Positions 54,364 to 62,909 of a stretch of 63,006 nucleotides of DNA are shown here, piece by piece. The notes below the pieces were generated by a model, which had not been told where the DNA came from, made no database searches, and saw only the letters and a program-made list of their open reading frames with translations. Made by a program: the position numbers and the translations under genes. The DNA is from Caballeronia arationis. Its GTDB lineage: Bacteria > Pseudomonadota > Gammaproteobacteria > Burkholderiales > Burkholderiaceae. The stretch spans positions 1-63,006 of the forward strand of contig NZ_FCOG02000038.1 of assembly GCF_001544975.2 (NCBI RefSeq). Reading direction: 5' to 3'. Within the stretch, counting starts at the first letter, position 1; the number at the start of each line of letters is the position of its first letter.

Positions 54364-55773
54364 TCACTGGCGGCCGCTGCGTTTAAGTTCCACGATCTGC
54401 GCCTCGTAGGCGGCGACGAAAGCCCTGCCGAACAGCGTGTCAAAGTCCTCGGCGGCCTCGCGCGAAAGCTGGCCGTACATCTCCATGAAGAGATCCCAGC
54501 AGCGGGCGCGCCGGTTCAGTCCGGGCAGGAGGCCGTCGAGCATCGAGCGCCCGGACAGACGCGCCTCGATGCGCTCCGGCTCGAAGCGCTCGAAAACGCC
54601 GTCGAGCGCGGCGCGCATGCCCGCGACGACGCCCACCTGATGCGCGCGCAGATCGGCGTAGGCGTCGTCGAGCGCGGCGGCGGGCGGCATGAAGCCGCGC
54701 ATCGGCGGATTGAGCAGATGCGCGAGCGCGGCCTCGACATTCGGAGAAAACTTGAGCGGATTGTTGTCGGATACCGCGATCATCGTCGCGTCCGTGCGCA
54801 TCTCGCGCTTGAGCGCGGCGCGGGCGGTGAGCAGTTCGAGCGTGCCGCGCATCGCTTCGCGCAGAAGTTCGGCGACGAGCTGCATCAGCTCGGGCGTCAG
54901 CGCGTCGATTCGCACGCCGGGAGCGGACAGGCCGCGCAGGAAAGCGTCGATGAGCGCGCGCTCGCTCGCGGGCAACGCGGCCGGCGCGGCCGGCGCGACG
55001 GGCGGTGGCACCGCGCGCGGCTTCGGCGGCGTGAACGCGCTGTGCAGTTCAGAACCCGCATCGGATCGCGTGGCGGGCGGCTCGACGGGACGCCCGCCAC
55101 CGGTCAGGCTCGCGAACGGGTCGGCGTCGTGCGCGGTGTTGGGCTGGGTGACCGGCTCGATGAGCGGGCCCGCGAGCGGCGAGGCGCCTGGCGTCAGGTC
55201 GAACAGTTCGTCGATCGAGCGTTTCGATGCCGGATCGTCGAGGCCGAAGTCGAAGTCCTCGGCGGGCGCCATCGGGTTCGGCGGCACGCGGGCGGACGGC
55301 GGGGCCAGGATATCGTCGAAGTCTCCTGCGGCATCGGGCGAACCCGATGCGCGCGGCGCATTGGGCGCATTGGGTGCATTCGGCGCGGCGTCGAACAGGC
55401 CCGCGAAGGGATCGTCCAGCGAGTCATTCGACGGCGGGATCTCCGAGACGGTGTCGTCCTCGCCGGAAAGTTCCGCGCGTAGCTGATAGCCGCCGATCTG
55501 CACCTCATCGCCATGTGCAAGCGGCACTTCCTGGCCGGGGCCGAGCGGCGCGCCGTTCACGAGCGCCGGATTGCTGCCGCGGTCGATCAGCCGGTAACGT
55601 CCGTCGCGCCACACGATCTGTACATGCAGGCGCGAGACGGTGCGCTCGGCATCGTCGAGCACGAGCCGGTTCGTGACCGCGCGCCCGATGGTGCCGCCTT
55701 CGGCGTCGAATCTCGCCGACAGCGGCTGACGCTGCGGCTCTCCATTGTGACGTGTCACCGTGAGTGTGAGCAT
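54364..55773 (-). CDS. tagH: T6SS FHA-domain protein (TagH/Fha)
   Basis: 469 residues. The FHA domain (about 28-100) has GGTIGRAVTNRLVLDD, RTVSRLHVQIVW and GSNPALVNGAPLGPG, which binds phosphothreonine. A Pro/Ala/Asp-rich disordered linker (about 110-260) follows. The C-terminal T6SS-specific domain (about 265-469) has LIDAFLRGLSAPG and DNNPLKFSPNVEAAL. Phosphorylation by PpkA activates it. Start ATG 55773; the gene follows clpV after 28 nt. Confidence 0.93.
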   Translation of the reverse strand: MLTLTVTRHNGEPQRQPLSARFDAEGGTIGRAVTNRLVLDDAERTVSRLHVQIVWRDGRYRLIDRGSNPALVNGAPLGPGQEVPLAHGDEVQIGGYQLRAELSGEDDTVSEIPPSNDSLDDPFAGLFDAAPNAPNAPNAPRASGSPDAAGDFDDILAPPSARVPPNPMAPAEDFDFGLDDPASKRSIDELFDLTPGASPLAGPLIEPVTQPNTAHDADPFASLTGGGRPVEPPATRSDAGSELHSAFTPPKPRAVPPPVAPAAPAALPASERALIDAFLRGLSAPGVRIDALTPELMQLVAELLREAMRGTLELLTARAALKREMRTDATMIAVSDNNPLKFSPNVEAALAHLLNPPMRGFMPPAAALDDAYADLRAHQVGVVAGMRAALDGVFERFEPERIEARLSGRSMLDGLLPGLNRRARCWDLFMEMYGQLSREAAEDFDTLFGRAFVAAYEAQIVELKRSGRQ

Positions 55774-55801
55774 CGCCGTCGGCTCCGCTGTGGCGTCCGG
55801 C

Positions 55802-58489
55802 TCAGTCGAACGAATACACGAAGTCGTCTGCGCTCGCCGACAGACGAATGCGCGCGAGCGCGCCGCCTTCGGTGAGCCGCGTCAGATACTCCGTGGAAAT
55901 GCGCGGCAGCACGGTATTGGTGAGCAACGCGTCGATCACGCGCCCGCCCGATTCGGCCTCCGTGCAGCGCGAAACGATGAGCCGCACGGCGTCATCGTCA
56001 TAGTCGAACGGGATGCCATGATTGTCCGCGACCCGACGCCGGATGCGCTCGAGCTGAAGCCGCACGATGTCGGCCATCATCGCGTCGGAGAGCGGGTAGT
56101 AGGGCACCGTGACGAGCCGCCCGAGCAGGGCGGCTGGAAACACGTCGAGCAGGGGCTTGCGCAACGCGCGCGCGAGGTCCTCCGGCGCGGGCGCGCTGGC
56201 GGGATTGCGGCACATCGACATGATGAGGTCCGAGCCGACATTCGAGGTGAGCAGGATGATCGTGTTCTTGAAGTCGATATAGCGGCCTTCGCCGTCTTCC
56301 ATCCAGCCCTTGTCGAAGACCTGGAAGAAGATCTCGTGCACGTCCGGATGCGCTTTCTCCACCTCGTCGAGCAGCACGACGCTATAAGGGCGGCGGCGCA
56401 CGGCCTCGGTGAGGATGCCGCCTTCGCCGTAGCCCACGTAACCGGGAGGCGCGCCCTTTAGCGTGGAGACAGTGTGCGCTTCCTGGAACTCGCTCATGTT
56501 GATCGTGATGACGTTCTGCTCGCCGCCGTAGAGCGTTTCGGCGAGCGCGAGCGCGGTTTCGGTCTTGCCGACGCCGGACGTGCCGGCGAGCAGGAACACG
56601 CCGATCGGTTTGTCGGGATTGTCGAGCCGCGCGCGCGATGTCTGAATGCGCTTCGCGATCATCTCGAGCGCATGGCGCTGCCCGATCACGCGCTTGTCGA
56701 GCGCATCGGCGAGATTCAGCACGGCCGCGAGTTCGTTTTTCAGCATGCGTCCGACGGGAATGCCGGTCCAGTCCGCGACCACGCCGGCAACCACGCCTGC
56801 GTCAACGCTCGGCAGGATGAGCGGGGCATCGCCCTGAAGTTCTGCGAGGCGCGCTTTCAGTTCGGCGAGCCGGGCGAGCAGGGCGCCGCGCGACGTTTCG
56901 GGAGGCGGCGGCGAAGACGGGATCGAGGACGAGTCATCGGTTGGCGGCGCATCCACTGCTTCGCCCTGTTCGCGCAACGACGCGCGCAGCGAAAGCAGTT
57001 CGTCGACGACGCCTTTCTCTTCGTTCCAGCGCGCTTCGAGTCCGCCGAGCGTGTCGCGTTCCCGCGCGAGCGATGCGTCGACGTCCGCCGTGCGCGTGCC
57101 CACATTGACGCCGACATTCGCCTCCCGCGCGACGATCTGCGCTTCGACTTCGAGCGCCTCGATGCGGCGGCGGCAATCGTCGACCTGCGGCGGCGTCGCG
57201 TGCTGGCTGACCGCCACGCGCGCGCACGCGGTATCGAGCAAGGACACCGCCTTGTCGGGCAACTGCCGCGCGGGAATGTAGCGATGCGACAGCCGCACGG
57301 CCGCCTCGATCGCCTCGTCGAGCAGTTGCACGCGATGATGTCCTTCGAGCACGGCCGCTACCCCGCGCAGCATGCGGACCGCTTTTGCCTCGTCCGGCTC
57401 GTGGACCTGCACGACCTGAAAGCGTCGCGTGAGCGCGGGGTCCTTCTCGATGTGCTTCTTGTACTCGGCCCAGGTCGTTGCGCCGATGGTGCGCAGATCG
57501 CCCCGCGCAAGCGCCGGCTTGAGCAGATTGGCCGCGTCGCCGGTGCCCGCTGCGCCACCCGCGCCGACGAGCGTATGGACCTCGTCGATGAAGAGGATCA
57601 CGGGCTTAGGACTCGCCTGCACTTCCTCGACGACCTGACGCAGGCGCTGCTCGAATTCGCCTTTCATGCTCGCGCCCGCCTGCAAGAGACCGAGATCGAG
57701 CGAAAGCAGCGCGACTTCGCGCAAGGGCGGCGGCACGTCGCCGCGCACGAGCCGTTGCGCGAACCCTTCGACCACCGCCGTCTTTCCTACGCCCGCCTCG
57801 CCGGTGAGCAGCGGATTGTTCTGCCGCCTGCGCATCAAAATGTCGACGAGCTGACGAATCTCCTCGTCGCGGCCGGTAACGGGGTCGAGCTTGCCGTTGC
57901 GCGCTTTTTCGGTGAGGTCGGTTGCGTACTTGCGCAGCGCTTCCTGCTTGCCCATGCTGGCCGGGGCAGGTTGCTCGTCGCTCGCGGTCGTCTGCGGTTC
58001 GGCTTCATCTTCCTCGACGGAATCCGCGACGATGCGCGCGAAATTGTCCGAGAGGTCTTCCGGCTTGATTCGCTCGAACTGCCGCGAGATGCCGAAGAGC
58101 ACGCTGCGCAGGCGCTGCGTCTTGAGGATGCCGACCAGCAGGTGGCCGGTACGCACCTTCGTTGCGCCGAACATCAGCGTGCCATAGACCCAGCCGCGTT
58201 CGATCGCATCGGTGATGTGCTCGGAGATATCGGATATCGACGTCGCGCCGCGCGGCAGGCGATCGAGCGCCGCAGTCATCTCGCGAGCGAGCGTGGCGGC
58301 GTCCACGCCGTAATGGGCGATGATCCGCTGCAAGTCGGAGCGCGGCGTTTCGACAATCTGCATGAGCCAGTGTGCGAGCTCGACATAAGGATTGCCCCGC
58401 ATCTTGCAATAGACCGCCGCGCTTTCGACGGTCTTGTAGCCGAGCCTGTTGAGCTTGCCGAACAGCGCCACGCGACTGATTTCCGCCAT
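55802..58489 (-). CDS. clpV: T6SS AAA+ ATPase ClpV (TssH)
   Basis: 895 residues. The Clp N domain (1-~155) recognises contracted sheath. The first AAA domain has Walker A GEAGVGKTA (230-238) and Walker B VILFIDEVHTL. A Pro-rich spacer (DDSSSIPSSPPPP) is in the coiled middle domain. The second AAA domain has GTSGVGKTET and VVLLDEVEKAHPDV. Both Walker pairs are complete. ATG 58489 is chosen with GGGAG 7 nt upstream over the longer frame at 58510. It lies 140 nt after tssG on the same strand and 28 nt before fha. Confidence 0.97.
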   Translation of the reverse strand: MAEISRVALFGKLNRLGYKTVESAAVYCKMRGNPYVELAHWLMQIVETPRSDLQRIIAHYGVDAATLAREMTAALDRLPRGATSISDISEHITDAIERGWVYGTLMFGATKVRTGHLLVGILKTQRLRSVLFGISRQFERIKPEDLSDNFARIVADSVEEDEAEPQTTASDEQPAPASMGKQEALRKYATDLTEKARNGKLDPVTGRDEEIRQLVDILMRRRQNNPLLTGEAGVGKTAVVEGFAQRLVRGDVPPPLREVALLSLDLGLLQAGASMKGEFEQRLRQVVEEVQASPKPVILFIDEVHTLVGAGGAAGTGDAANLLKPALARGDLRTIGATTWAEYKKHIEKDPALTRRFQVVQVHEPDEAKAVRMLRGVAAVLEGHHRVQLLDEAIEAAVRLSHRYIPARQLPDKAVSLLDTACARVAVSQHATPPQVDDCRRRIEALEVEAQIVAREANVGVNVGTRTADVDASLARERDTLGGLEARWNEEKGVVDELLSLRASLREQGEAVDAPPTDDSSSIPSSPPPPETSRGALLARLAELKARLAELQGDAPLILPSVDAGVVAGVVADWTGIPVGRMLKNELAAVLNLADALDKRVIGQRHALEMIAKRIQTSRARLDNPDKPIGVFLLAGTSGVGKTETALALAETLYGGEQNVITINMSEFQEAHTVSTLKGAPPGYVGYGEGGILTEAVRRRPYSVVLLDEVEKAHPDVHEIFFQVFDKGWMEDGEGRYIDFKNTIILLTSNVGSDLIMSMCRNPASAPAPEDLARALRKPLLDVFPAALLGRLVTVPYYPLSDAMMADIVRLQLERIRRRVADNHGIPFDYDDDAVRLIVSRCTEAESGGRVIDALLTNTVLPRISTEYLTRLTEGGALARIRLSASADDFVYSFD

Positions 58490-58629
58490 CGTCCGACTCC
58501 CTTCTTCCATGGGCGCGTGCCGACCGAAGGCGCGTCCTCATCCGATAAGACGGCGCTGCGGCGCCTATTTTTCAACGCGTTTGCTTCGATGCGCAATCGC
58601 CGTAGCTCTGCGTGCCGCTTCAAGGCGTT

Positions 58630-59739
58630 TCAGGCGAGATGCGCATCGGCGTCGAGGGCGAGGTCGGTGCAATCGGCGTGACGGTCCGCGAGACCCAGCC
58701 ACGCCGAATAGCCCAGACGCCCATAGCGGCCCGGTTGCGCGGTGGGCACCTCGGCCGCCACGAGCACGAGTTGCGCGTCCCATGTCAGTTCGCCGTTGAG
58801 ATGCTGGCGAACCAGCGCTACGAGCGTCGGCAGTGCCGCGCCGCCCGGCAGCAGCGACTCGTACTGCGCAAGGGACAACGGCCCGATCACCAGGCGAAAC
58901 GCATGCTGGCGGTCCCACACGGAGGCGCCCAGCACGGCACCCTGCCCGAGTTGCGCGAGGCCCGTGGTGTCCGGCGACCAGCGCGCCGTGCGCCAGCGCA
59001 ACGCGGTTCGTTCCTCGCGCTGCAGGGTCATCCAGTGACCCTGATACGGCTCGACGCGCACGGGCACGCGCAGCATCGCGGACGCGATCGCTTCGAGCAC
59101 GTCGGCGGGGCGCGTCTGCATGTTAATGAGGCCCGCGAAATGCAGCTTCGCGTGACTCGAAACGGCATCGCGATTGCGGGTGGTTTCATCGGCGAGCCCG
59201 ATCAGCGCGCCGGCATAGAACGCGAACCGGTCGTGCTCGGGACGATCCAGGCCGTTGACCGGCCGCCCCTGCGCCCACGCGCGGTAGAACAGCAGCAGGA
59301 AGCGATGCAGCAACATGTCGAGCAGACGCGCGAACGTCAGGTCGCCATGATGCAGCGCGCGTTCGCGGGCGAAGTCGGTCAGATGCAATGGCAACGGCCC
59401 GTTCGGGCCGAGGTAGCCGAAAAAGCGCTGCTCGAGCCGCGGCGCCGGGTCGACGTCCTTGCGGGTGAGCGCCGCGAGCGGCGCGGGCGCGAAGGCAAGC
59501 GACACGTCCTGCGCGAGACGCAAGGGTTCGTCGGCCGGACGCGCGCCGCAGCCAAGGCGCGGTAGCTGCGGCGTGAGTGCCTCGATGTGCCGCATCAGCC
59601 GATAGAAATCGTGACGGTGCGGCGCGGCGGCGACGGCGTCGAACAGGTCGAGCAGCGCGCGCATGGACTCCTCCCGCAACGGGGCTTCGTGCGCGTCGTC
59701 GGCCGTTGCCGCGCTCAGAAGATGGCTCTCGTGCCGCAT
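58630..59739 (-). CDS. tssG: T6SS baseplate subunit TssG
   Basis: 369 residues. The family motif HDFYRLMRHIEALTPQLPRLG is near residue 42-62, followed by ADEPLRLAQDVSLAFAPA, RFFGYLGPNGPLPLHLTDFARER and FLLLFYRAWAQGRP. TssG pairs with two TssF chains in each baseplate wedge. ATG 59739 (MRHESHLL) is chosen; the gene overlaps the 3' end of tssF by 25 nt. Confidence 0.94.
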   Translation of the reverse strand: MRHESHLLSAATADDAHEAPLREESMRALLDLFDAVAAAPHRHDFYRLMRHIEALTPQLPRLGCGARPADEPLRLAQDVSLAFAPAPLAALTRKDVDPAPRLEQRFFGYLGPNGPLPLHLTDFARERALHHGDLTFARLLDMLLHRFLLLFYRAWAQGRPVNGLDRPEHDRFAFYAGALIGLADETTRNRDAVSSHAKLHFAGLINMQTRPADVLEAIASAMLRVPVRVEPYQGHWMTLQREERTALRWRTARWSPDTTGLAQLGQGAVLGASVWDRQHAFRLVIGPLSLAQYESLLPGGAALPTLVALVRQHLNGELTWDAQLVLVAAEVPTAQPGRYGRLGYSAWLGLADRHADCTDLALDADAHLA

Positions 59740-61634
59740 CGTGGAGGCAGGCGCAGGATTTCGCCGCGTGCGCTCGTCGCGAGGACCGTTTGCACGAACG
59801 AATTGATCGACACGTAACGCGAGAAGAAGCGGTCGAGCACGCAGCCGAAGAGCCACGCGCTCGCGCCCTGAAAGGCGAGATCGTCCACGACGATATGGAT
59901 CGACAGGCCGCGCCCGAACGCGATCGGTCCCGGCATCGGGAGGCGGCGCACGACTGGCTTCGCTTCGACGGACACGACGCCGGCGACCTGGCTACGGCCC
60001 GCCTGGTCGGCGGGCGGAACGTGCAGCATCAGCAGCGCGCGCAACGCCGCCGCTGCCTCGCGCGGGCCGTTGCAGAGCGACAGATAGTGCAGCGACAACT
60101 GATCGATCAGCCGCCAGCCTTGTCCTGCATCGAGGCTCACCGGAGCTGGACGCGACGGGCCGCTCACGCATTGCACGGTGCACACGGGCGCGGCGATGTC
60201 GAGCGAGAAATCGCTTCCCGCACCGCTTCGCTGCATCATGAGCGGCAGGTCGCGATTGGTGCATAGCGTGGCGAACGCGAGTTGACGCAGCGTCCCGCGA
60301 TACGGCGCGGCGTTCGGATCAACAATCGACACGTACGTCTCGCTGCCGATGTATTCCGTGCGCGCACCGCTCTTGCGCCGTCCGGCGGGCACGATGCGCG
60401 GTTCGCGCTCGATGGTGAAGTAGGCGGCGTCGCCCGGGCGGTCCGCGAGAAAATCTGCATAGAACGGATAAAAGGTTTGCTCGGAGTCGTCGTGCGCACC
60501 ATAACCTGATACGGCGGTGACCGAGTGCACTTCGAAGTCGAGCGGATGCGTGCGGTCGGGAACCACGTGAAAGCGCGCACTCGCTTCCGTCACGAGCGCG
60601 CGGTCCGCCTGCTTCGGAAAGAGATTGATCGCAGGGACGCAGTCAAGCAGCACGTGCTCTTTCGCGACGATTCGTTCGAGCGATGCAACGCCCGTGGCAA
60701 AGAGAAGCGTCAGTTCAATTTCGCGCGTCGGAAACGACGGCAGGACGCTTTCGAGCCCCTCTATGCGCGCGAAGCGAAAGCGTTCGGGCAGCGCGAAATA
60801 TTCGTGCAGCACGCGATAGCCCTCAAACGCATTCGGCGTGACGGGCAGGAGCGCTTCCTGACCGGTGAACCCGGGCAGCGTCACGGCATCGCCGGGCAGG
60901 GCCGCGAGGGCACGGCTCGCGGCATCGCCGGGCAGGGCCGCGAGGGCACGGCTCGGGCGCTCGGGCGTCGATACGACGATGGCAAGCGTGTCACCCAGGA
61001 CGAGTTCGAAGAGCCGGTATGCCGTTTCGTCGCCGCCCGCGAAGTAAAGACTCAACGCATCGAGACGCAGCGCGTCGAACGACAGGCCTTCCGGCGTCGC
61101 GAGGCGGATGCGCAACGCGCCTTTGACGCGATGCGCGAGCGCCTGCGTGGCGGGCATCGCGGCGAGCGGCAAATCCTGCACTTGCGCCAGATAGCGGGCC
61201 TCGGTCAGCTCGATCGGCCAGAGCCTGAGATCGGCGCTCGTGCGGAACTCGCAGGGCGTCGTTTGCGGCGGCGCGCGGCTCGCGAAAAGCGCGGTATGGC
61301 GCGGGACCGTAAAGCCTTCGGTGAGATTCGGACTGGTGAGATCGGGCGCGAGGCGCGCGATCAGCATCGCGGGCGTGGGACAGGCGGCCTGCGGCAGCAC
61401 GACGTGCGTCAGTTGCTGCGTGAAGCGCGGAAACTCTTCTTCGAGCTTCAACTGCACGCGCGCGGCAAGAAACGCGGTGCCTTCGAGCAAGCGTTCGACA
61501 TACGGATCGGCCACGTCGATGCCGCTCATCCCGAGGCGCGCGGCGATCTTCGGAAACTGCTGCGCGAACTCCGCGCCCATCTCGCGCAGATGCGCAAGTT
61601 CGGTGTTGTAGTGGCGAAGGAGACGCGGATCCAT
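59715..61634 (-). CDS. tssF: T6SS baseplate subunit TssF
   Basis: 639 residues. The N-terminus RLLRHYNTELAHLREMGAEFAQQFPKIAARLG is classical TssF (VasA/ImpG). HLYNTE-like and FPRFTQQLTHVVLPQAACPTPAMLI follow. A 12-residue perfect tandem duplication (SRALAALPGDAA / V) lies near residues 228-251. The C-terminal ASAWLFGCVLDRFFSRYVSINSFVQTVL completes the family signature. It forms the baseplate wedge with TssG and TssE. Confidence 0.95.
   Translation of the reverse strand: MDPRLLRHYNTELAHLREMGAEFAQQFPKIAARLGMSGIDVADPYVERLLEGTAFLAARVQLKLEEEFPRFTQQLTHVVLPQAACPTPAMLIARLAPDLTSPNLTEGFTVPRHTALFASRAPPQTTPCEFRTSADLRLWPIELTEARYLAQVQDLPLAAMPATQALAHRVKGALRIRLATPEGLSFDALRLDALSLYFAGGDETAYRLFELVLGDTLAIVVSTPERPSRALAALPGDAASRALAALPGDAVTLPGFTGQEALLPVTPNAFEGYRVLHEYFALPERFRFARIEGLESVLPSFPTREIELTLLFATGVASLERIVAKEHVLLDCVPAINLFPKQADRALVTEASARFHVVPDRTHPLDFEVHSVTAVSGYGAHDDSEQTFYPFYADFLADRPGDAAYFTIEREPRIVPAGRRKSGARTEYIGSETYVSIVDPNAAPYRGTLRQLAFATLCTNRDLPLMMQRSGAGSDFSLDIAAPVCTVQCVSGPSRPAPVSLDAGQGWRLIDQLSLHYLSLCNGPREAAAALRALLMLHVPPADQAGRSQVAGVVSVEAKPVVRRLPMPGPIAFGRGLSIHIVVDDLAFQGASAWLFGCVLDRFFSRYVSINSFVQTVLATSARGEILRLPPRCGTRAIF
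60884..60955. repeat. Tandem 36-bp duplication inside tssF
   Basis: Two adjacent identical 36-bp copies (60884-60919 and 60920-60955). They keep the reading frame and add 12 residues to TssF. Perfect identity suggests a recent event such as slippage. The flanks are arginine/alanine-rich GC sequence. Confidence 0.9.
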
Positions 61635-61649
61635 GAGTGTGTCCGGGCG

Positions 61650-62156
61650 TCAGCGCGCCAGTTCCATGACCGTGATGCCGCCTTCCTCGAGGTCGATCTG
61701 CGTGCGCAGCGCAAATTCGAGCGGCACCGGCTGCGCCCACAGCATGCCACGGATCACGAGCGCGATCTGGTTATGCATGTCGAGCACGGAGCGGTCGAGC
61801 ACCGGCTCGATCTCGAGCGTCGCCGGATCGATGCGCGGCTCGAAGCGTTCGATCGCGTGGCGGATCGCCTGTTCGAGCAGCACGGCGTCGATCGTCGACG
61901 CGAAGCGCCCAGACAGGCACGGCAAGCCGTAATTGAGCACCGACGCAAACGCGTGTGGATAGCGCTCCTCGGCGATCGCGTCGCCTAGGTTGGTCGTGTT
62001 GAAAAGCCACGACAGGTCGCGCAGCACGGCCGCGCGCAAGCCGCGATGCGTCATGAAGCGCTCGCCGGGGGGATCGGCGCGGGTCGCGGGATCGTGATCG
62101 ATCAGGCGGTCGAGCAGCGACGGCTGCAGGCGCTCTACTGCTCTGGGCTCGTTCAT
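61650..62156 (-). CDS. tssE: T6SS baseplate subunit TssE (gp25-like)
   Basis: 168 residues. Conserved features are LQPSLLDRLIDHDP (residues 10-23), the AVLRDLSWLFNTTNLG stretch (44-59), VLNYGLPCLSGRFAS, and the C-terminal gp25 domain with IERFEPRIDPATLEIEP. TssE resembles phage T4 gp25 and starts sheath assembly at the baseplate. ATG 62156 is chosen; the longer frame upstream is shadow. It lies 41 nt after hcp and 15 nt before tssF. Confidence 0.93.
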   Translation of the reverse strand: MNEPRAVERLQPSLLDRLIDHDPATRADPPGERFMTHRGLRAAVLRDLSWLFNTTNLGDAIAEERYPHAFASVLNYGLPCLSGRFASTIDAVLLEQAIRHAIERFEPRIDPATLEIEPVLDRSVLDMHNQIALVIRGMLWAQPVPLEFALRTQIDLEEGGITVMELAR

Positions 62157-62197
62157 CGGCACGGGTTCCGGTTCATGGCGGTCCGGCTGGACGCGCG

Positions 62198-62797
62198 TCA
62201 GCTCACGCGCCGCGCGGACACGTCGAGCGCAAAGGTCACTTCCGCGCCGCGGCTGCCGGTTGCGGTTTGCGGGGCGCACGTCATCGTGAGCTGCTGGGCG
62301 GACAGCTCGAAGATCTCGCACGGCCGGCCGAGCCGCGCGCTCGTGTAGATCTGGTAATTGCGGATGTACACCTGCTCGAGCTTCATCGAGAGGAACTCGA
62401 TCTGCACGCCGTGAGCGGTGCCGGCCGACTTGAAGCACTTGATCTGCGCGAGCGTGAGCAATTCGGCCTGCGCACAGAGCTTCGCAAGGACGGGCGACGC
62501 CGAATCCACCGTCTTGATCACGCCGAGAGCCGTCACGCGCATGTCGCTCGCGTTGAGCGCGGCGGCGTGCGGCGCGGCATCGTAGCCTTGCGCCCAGCGC
62601 CAGCCGTGGATCTGCATGGGCGTGTCCCAGTCGCCGCGCTTGTTGGCTTCGCCCTTGACCGGCGTATTGCTGCGCTTAGGGACGACCTGCAGAAACATGT
62701 CGTCCGCTTCCGTGAGCGCAAGCTGATCGAACTGGCGCAGGCTGTCCAGCGTGAGGATGCTTTCGAAGCGCTGCTCGCGTACATCGGTGCCTGGCAT
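62198..62797 (-). CDS. hcp: T6SS tube protein Hcp (TssD)
   Basis: 199 residues. The Hcp core starts at DDMFLQVVPKR (about residue 32) and has GDWDTPMQIHGWRWAQGYDA, VIKTVDSASPVLAKLCA, GVQIEFLSMKLEQVYIRNYQIYTSA and a final EVTFALDV strand, matching the Hcp layout in a divergent form. Hexameric rings stack into the expelled tube. ATG 62797 gives a 33-residue leader; ATG 62698 (MFLQ) gives the canonical length. Neither has a strong ribosome-binding site. The frame's extension to 62887 enters the neighbouring IS and is not real. Head of the right T6SS block. Confidence 0.85.
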   Translation of the reverse strand: MPGTDVREQRFESILTLDSLRQFDQLALTEADDMFLQVVPKRSNTPVKGEANKRGDWDTPMQIHGWRWAQGYDAAPHAAALNASDMRVTALGVIKTVDSASPVLAKLCAQAELLTLAQIKCFKSAGTAHGVQIEFLSMKLEQVYIRNYQIYTSARLGRPCEIFELSAQQLTMTCAPQTATGSRGAEVTFALDVSARRVS

Positions 62798-62909
62798 CGT
62801 TCTGATCCGGTAAGCAGGGTGCTGATGAGAAGACGGCACATGTGGGGCGATTTTTAAGTTGGCGGCCTCAAAAGTGAGGTGCAACACTTATTTCGTATAA
62901 GGTGTTGCA
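62798..62909. other. Region upstream of hcp, entering the IS element
   Basis: 112 nt between the hcp start and the transposase start. It should contain the hcp promoter or what remains of it. The join between host and IS sequence probably lies near 62850-62870, but it cannot be placed exactly because the target duplication is outside the window. Confidence 0.35.
62880..62909 (+). promoter_or_regulatory. Stem-loop ending at the transposase start codon
   Basis: TGCAACAC and TTA pair with TAA-G-GTGTTGCA (one bulged G) around a 7-nt loop. The stem ends on the base before the ATG of the transposase. It may hide the ribosome-binding region and limit transposase translation, or be part of the terminal repeat. 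Function is inference. Confidence 0.4.

Noticed and set aside
58552..58572. GGCGC-TGCG-GCGCC hairpin followed by TATTTTT
   Set aside because: The U-tract is on the plus strand, but no plus-strand gene ends here; only minus-strand clpV and tssG flank it.
62798..62887. Upstream extension of hcp to 62887
   Set aside because: These codons lie in the IS-proximal sequence and do not resemble any Hcp N-terminus.
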